NCBI RefSeq assembly: GCF_018687975.1
Contig: NZ_CP061310.1
Span: 372,001 to 436,000, forward strand
Direction of reading: 5' to 3'
Source: Polynucleobacter sp. es-EL-1
GTDB taxonomy: Bacteria; Pseudomonadota; Gammaproteobacteria; Burkholderiales; Burkholderiaceae
DNA length: 64,000 nucleotides
The notes under the pieces are model-generated. The model was not told the origin of the DNA. It worked only from the letters and a program-made list of their open reading frames with translations, and did not search any database. Shown here one piece after another: positions 60,896 to 64,000 of this stretch. Each line of letters begins with the position of its first letter. The stretch's first letter is position 1. Made by a program: the position numbers and the translations under genes.

Positions 60896-62200
60896 ATGCT
60901 TGAAAAACTCACCAAGGCTCGCAACTTATCTAAAGCCAATAATGCAATCAAACGCTTGATTTCTGAGCGCGGCGAATCCAATGCGCTGAGCATGGCAGAT
61001 GATGTGGTGAACAACTACCGCAAATTAGCCAAAGATCAACATGTCTCTTTTTTCACCTTCTTATTTGAAAAGCTCAACCCGCAAGCTGATGCTGTTTTGA
61101 AGGCGGCACAAAATTTTGTTGCGGATTCTAGTGCTCGTAATTACATCAAGTTACAAAAAGTCTCAGAATCGCCCCGCCAAGAATTTTTCCGTCGCCTAAA
61201 TCGCGCTAGCCAAGGCACCGCTGCAGTAGTTCAGATGCGTCGGGATTTATTGCAATTACTAGATAAAAAGCCAGAGCTTGCTGCAGTCGATTTTGATATG
61301 CGCCATTTACTTTCTTCCTGGTTTAATCCTGGCTTTTTAAAGATGCATCGCGTGGACTGGAAGTCCCCTGCAGAAGTATTGGAAAAGTTGATCCAGCACG
61401 AAGCAGTGCATGCCATTGATGGCTGGGATGACTTACGGCGTCGTCTTCAGCCAGATCGTCGCTGCTTTGCTTTTTTTCACCCGCAGTTGCCCAGTGAGCC
61501 CCTTATCTTTGTTGAGGTAGCGCTGTTGCCAGAAATTCCGACGGTGATTACACCTTTGGTTGATAAAAAAGCAGAAACTGTTGAACAGGTTTCTCAATAC
61601 AAGGTTGCTGTTTTTTACTCGATTAGTAACTGTGAGCCTGGCTTACGGGGTGTATCAATGGGTAACTTTTTAATTAAGCGTGTAGCAGAGCAATTGCACG
61701 CTGAGTTTCCTGGGATAAAAACCTTCGTTACGCTTTCACCAATACCCGGCTTTATGGATTGGGTGGCTTCAGGTGCGCATTTAGGAGAGGGTGTTCCTGC
61801 GGAGCGCTTAAAGTCTAATATCAAAGCGGCGCGTGACGCTGCTTTAGTAACGCTGAACTTGCAGGCTCAATCTTGGGCTGAACGTATTGCAAGCGGATGG
61901 CATCCTGATATTGCCTCTGACGCTGAAAAAAATGCATTACTTTGCTTAGCAAGTATCTATTTGGGGCTGGCTTCAACTGGTCGAGATGGTAACCCAGTGG
62001 CTAAATTTCACTTAGGAAATGGCGCCAAGTTGCATCTTGTGAACTGGGCAGGGGATTTATCCCGCAAAGGTTTACGGCAGTCAGCAGGTTTAATGGTGAA
62101 TTATTTGTATGACCTAGGTAGCGTTGAAGATAATCATGAGCGTTTTGCTAATGGTGAAATCGTGTATTCCAGAGCAGTTGGAAAATTGATGGCGCCTTAG
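60896..62200 (+). CDS. matA: Malonyl-CoA decarboxylase
   Basis: A 434-residue enzyme that turns malonyl-CoA into acetyl-CoA and CO2. An N-terminal helical domain fills 1-150 ('FFTFLFEKLNPQADAVLKAAQNF'). The C-terminal GNAT-like catalytic domain has 'CFAFFHPQLPSEPLIFVEVALL', 'FYSISNCEPGLRGVSMGNFLIKRV' (split), the Ser in 'FVTLSPIPGFMDW' and the His in 'AKFHLGNGAKLHLVNWAGD', which are the catalytic pair in characterised MCDs. It heads the malonate gene set: Bug binding protein next, then malonyl-CoA synthetase. Confidence 0.93.
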   Translation: MLEKLTKARNLSKANNAIKRLISERGESNALSMADDVVNNYRKLAKDQHVSFFTFLFEKLNPQADAVLKAAQNFVADSSARNYIKLQKVSESPRQEFFRRLNRASQGTAAVVQMRRDLLQLLDKKPELAAVDFDMRHLLSSWFNPGFLKMHRVDWKSPAEVLEKLIQHEAVHAIDGWDDLRRRLQPDRRCFAFFHPQLPSEPLIFVEVALLPEIPTVITPLVDKKAETVEQVSQYKVAVFYSISNCEPGLRGVSMGNFLIKRVAEQLHAEFPGIKTFVTLSPIPGFMDWVASGAHLGEGVPAERLKSNIKAARDAALVTLNLQAQSWAERIASGWHPDIASDAEKNALLCLASIYLGLASTGRDGNPVAKFHLGNGAKLHLVNWAGDLSRKGLRQSAGLMVNYLYDLGSVEDNHERFANGEIVYSRAVGKLMAP

Positions 62201-62310
62201 TGTTTTCCCTTGGTAGGAGTTTTGCAGCAAACCAGAAGTACCCTTAGAATAGTTGAGCATTTATAAAAAACGAAGTTAATTATTACGTTGACTGATTAAA
62301 GGAGACAAAG

Positions 62311-63309
62311 ATGTTTAATCAAAAGAGTAAGTTTTCTGTTTTCACAATGAGCACATTAAAAAAGGCTCTGTTCCTTGTTTGTGCTGCTCCATTGGCTGTG
62401 GCTGCACAAGAGTGGCCAAATAAGCCAGTGACCTTTTTAAACCCGTTCCCTGCTGGTGGTGGTACCGATGCTTTTGCAAGGCCTTTAGCTGCACAATTGA
62501 CTGAGCAGCTCGGTAAGCAATTTGTGATCGACAACCGTGGTGGTGCAGGCGGAACTGTTGGTGCATCTATGGCTGCAAAGGCTGCTCCAGATGGTTATAC
62601 CTGGTTCATCGGTGCAACGCATCACACCATTGCGCCATCCATGTATAAGAACTTAGATTACGACATCGAGAAGAGTTTCATTCCTGTAGCAATGTTGGCA
62701 AACGTGCCACAAGTATTGGTGGTCAATCCACAACGTGTTAGCGCACGTAACGCCAAAGAGTTCCTCGAGCTAATGAAGAAGAACCCTGGTAAGTACAACT
62801 TTGCAAGTGCGGGTAGCGGAACTGTTCACCATTTAGCTGGTGAGCTCTACAAAATCCAAACTGGTACCTTTATTACTCACATCCCATATCGTGGTGCAGG
62901 CCCTGCTATGAATGACCTTTTAGCGGGTCAAGTGGATTTAGAGTTTGATGGTCTTGCAACTTCAGCTCCACAAATTAATGCTGGTAAGTTGGTGGCGATT
63001 GCTGTTGCTTCAAACAAGCGTTCGACAGCTATTCCGAATGTACCAACCTTCCAAGAAGCAGGTTTACCTGACTATGTTGTTTCAACTTGGTATTCGATGT
63101 TTGCTCCTGCTGGCACTCCAAAGCCAATCGTTGACAAAATGATTGTTGAAGTGCAAAAGGCCTTAAATACTCCTAAGCTAAAGGCTATCTGGGAGAAGCA
63201 AGGTTCAGAAACTCCAAACTTAACCGGCGAAGCTTTTGGTAAGCAGGTCAGTGCGGACGTTGCACGTTGGTCTACTGTTGTTAAGAAATCTGGCGCACAG
63301 TTGGATTAA
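62311..63309 (+). CDS. Bug/TctC-family periplasmic solute-binding protein
   Basis: A 332-residue substrate-binding protein of tripartite tricarboxylate transporters. The signal peptide is at 1-32 (core 'ALFLVCAAPLAVAA', cut before 'QEWPN'). 'FLNPFPAGGGTDAFARPLA' is the Bug ligand loop, then 'VIDNRGGAGGTVGASMAAKAAPDG'. A strong AGGAG ribosome site lies nine bases before the ATG. It lies between malonyl-CoA decarboxylase and synthetase, so malonate or a related dicarboxylate is the likely ligand (inference). No TctA or TctB gene is in the window. Confidence 0.93.
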   Translation: MFNQKSKFSVFTMSTLKKALFLVCAAPLAVAAQEWPNKPVTFLNPFPAGGGTDAFARPLAAQLTEQLGKQFVIDNRGGAGGTVGASMAAKAAPDGYTWFIGATHHTIAPSMYKNLDYDIEKSFIPVAMLANVPQVLVVNPQRVSARNAKEFLELMKKNPGKYNFASAGSGTVHHLAGELYKIQTGTFITHIPYRGAGPAMNDLLAGQVDLEFDGLATSAPQINAGKLVAIAVASNKRSTAIPNVPTFQEAGLPDYVVSTWYSMFAPAGTPKPIVDKMIVEVQKALNTPKLKAIWEKQGSETPNLTGEAFGKQVSADVARWSTVVKKSGAQLD

Positions 63310-63349
63310 TTTGTAATTGTTTGTTTGATTGATTGGTTTTGAGGCTCTA

Positions 63350-64000
63350 ATGAATTTATATTCGCTCTTGGAAAAAGGTTTTCCAAAAGACAAGCAAGCT
63401 TGCGCACTAGAAACACATGATGGACTGTATTACTCCTGGAGTGATTTGGAGTGTGCAACTGCCAAGATAGCGAATTTTCTGAAGAGCCTCAAACTGCCAG
63501 CTGGTTCCCGCATAGCAGTTCAGGTTGAAAAATCCCCCGAAGCATTATTTCTGTATTTGGCTACTGTTAGGGCTGGCTATGTTTATTTGCCGCTCAATAC
63601 GGCCTATCAGGCAGCTGAGGTTCAGTATTTCTTGGAAAATGCTGAGCCGGCAGTTGTAGTTTGTAGCAGCAAGAATTTTTCCTGGGTGTCTAAGGTAGCG
63701 TTTAAGGCGGGTACTAAACACGTCTTTACCCTTGATGAGAACCGCACTGGCACTTTGCTTGAGCGTGCCGCTGGTCAAAGCGATCGCTTTAAGACTGTTG
63801 CTGTTAAGGATGATGACTTGGCTGCTATTTTGTATACCTCCGGTACTACTGGTAGAAGTAAGGGTGCGATGCTGACCCATAAGAACTTGGGAAGCAATGC
63901 CCAAGTACTGCAAAAATTCTGGGGATGGAAAAAAGGCGATGTCTTGTTGCATGCCTTACCCATCTTCCATGTGCATGGTTTATTTGTTGCCGCACATGGC
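63350..64000 (+). CDS. matB: Malonyl-CoA synthetase, 3' partial
   Basis: An acyl-CoA synthetase (ANL superfamily) that runs off the window: 217 codons are present, open to the last base. The N-terminus is 'MNLYSLLEKGFPKDKQ'; 'PLNTAYQAAEVQYFLENAEP' and the AMP-binding motif 'YTSGTTGRSKG' (162-172), followed by 'AMLTHKNLGSNAQVL' and 'LHALPIFHVHG', agree with MatB rather than other acyl-CoA ligases. It activates malonate with ATP and CoA for the decarboxylase. The 40-base gap after the Bug gene supports one operon. Confidence 0.9.
   Translation, partial: MNLYSLLEKGFPKDKQACALETHDGLYYSWSDLECATAKIANFLKSLKLPAGSRIAVQVEKSPEALFLYLATVRAGYVYLPLNTAYQAAEVQYFLENAEPAVVVCSSKNFSWVSKVAFKAGTKHVFTLDENRTGTLLERAAGQSDRFKTVAVKDDDLAAILYTSGTTGRSKGAMLTHKNLGSNAQVLQKFWGWKKGDVLLHALPIFHVHGLFVAAHG

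Noticed and set aside
1..64000. CRISPR arrays, insertion sequences, prophage genes, rRNA, toxin-antitoxin pairs
   Set aside because: No regularly spaced repeats, transposase or integrase motifs, phage genes or rRNA were seen on either strand; the tRNA-Lys fragments are the only mobile-element hint.

Overview
The window is a gene-dense bacterial chromosome segment with no phage, transposase, rRNA operon or CRISPR array. The gene set points to a small-genome freshwater betaproteobacterium of the Burkholderiaceae, most likely Polynucleobacter. The reasons are a moderate GC content by eye, Bug-type (TctC) solute-binding protein, OxyR with FrnE, LptF/LptG next to PepA-HolC-Lgt, and the hemF-nadD-rsfS-rlmH-maf-rng run. 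The genus is inference; no similarity search was run.

Layout. 1-6.2 kb: a heavy-metal RND efflux operon (czcC, cut by the window edge, then czcB and czcA) that runs by ATGA overlaps into an atypical PII signalling protein and then a VOC-fold protein. 6.2-9.9 kb: a HAD-type dehalogenase and a large FAD/Fe-S 2-hydroxyacid dehydrogenase. 10-17.5 kb: a peroxide-defence block with ahpF, ahpC, an Rrf2 regulator without Fe-S cysteines, a rubrerythrin without rubredoxin domain, a two-cluster Fe-S protein with DUF3501, oxyR and frnE. 17.5-22.3 kb: SDR, exported alpha/beta hydrolase, ClC chloride transporter and DUF2252. 22.3-24.2 kb: a small accessory patch where the intact tRNA-Lys(TTT) is accompanied by two partial direct repeats of its 3' part, with one gene between each pair of copies. 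24.3-28.5 kb: amiC-tsaE, queG, azlCD.

28.5-34.1 kb is a divergent locus for 2-hydroxyacid/glyoxylate metabolism: a 1025-aa FAD/Fe-S dehydrogenase with a GntR/FCD regulator on one side, a class V (serine/alanine-glyoxylate type) aminotransferase and a GlcG/HbpS-like protein on the other. The gap holds two matching near-palindromes that overlap or abut plausible promoters. 34.1-40.1 kb: rhlE, gluQ, dnaE. 40.1-44.6 kb: three glycosyltransferases for LPS core and, divergently, msbA. 44.7-51.4 kb: an eight-gene minus-strand run yebC-purD-hemF-nadD-rsfS-rlmH-maf-rng. Then tRNA-Leu(CAA), an A/T-rich TPR/glycosyltransferase-like gene, a CysB-type regulator, lptG-lptF, and divergent pepA-holC-lgt.

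59.8-64 kb: a malonate-use cluster: LysR regulator, malonyl-CoA decarboxylase, a Bug-type periplasmic binding protein, and the first 217 codons of a malonyl-CoA synthetase that runs off the window end. Malonate would be bound in the periplasm, imported, activated to malonyl-CoA and decarboxylated to acetyl-CoA.

The most notable points are the duplicated tRNA-Lys 3' ends, the paired operators in the glyoxylate locus, the PII-type protein fused by overlap to a metal pump operon, tandem hairpins between ahpC and ahpF, and the rubrerythrin/Fe-S/DUF3501 group.
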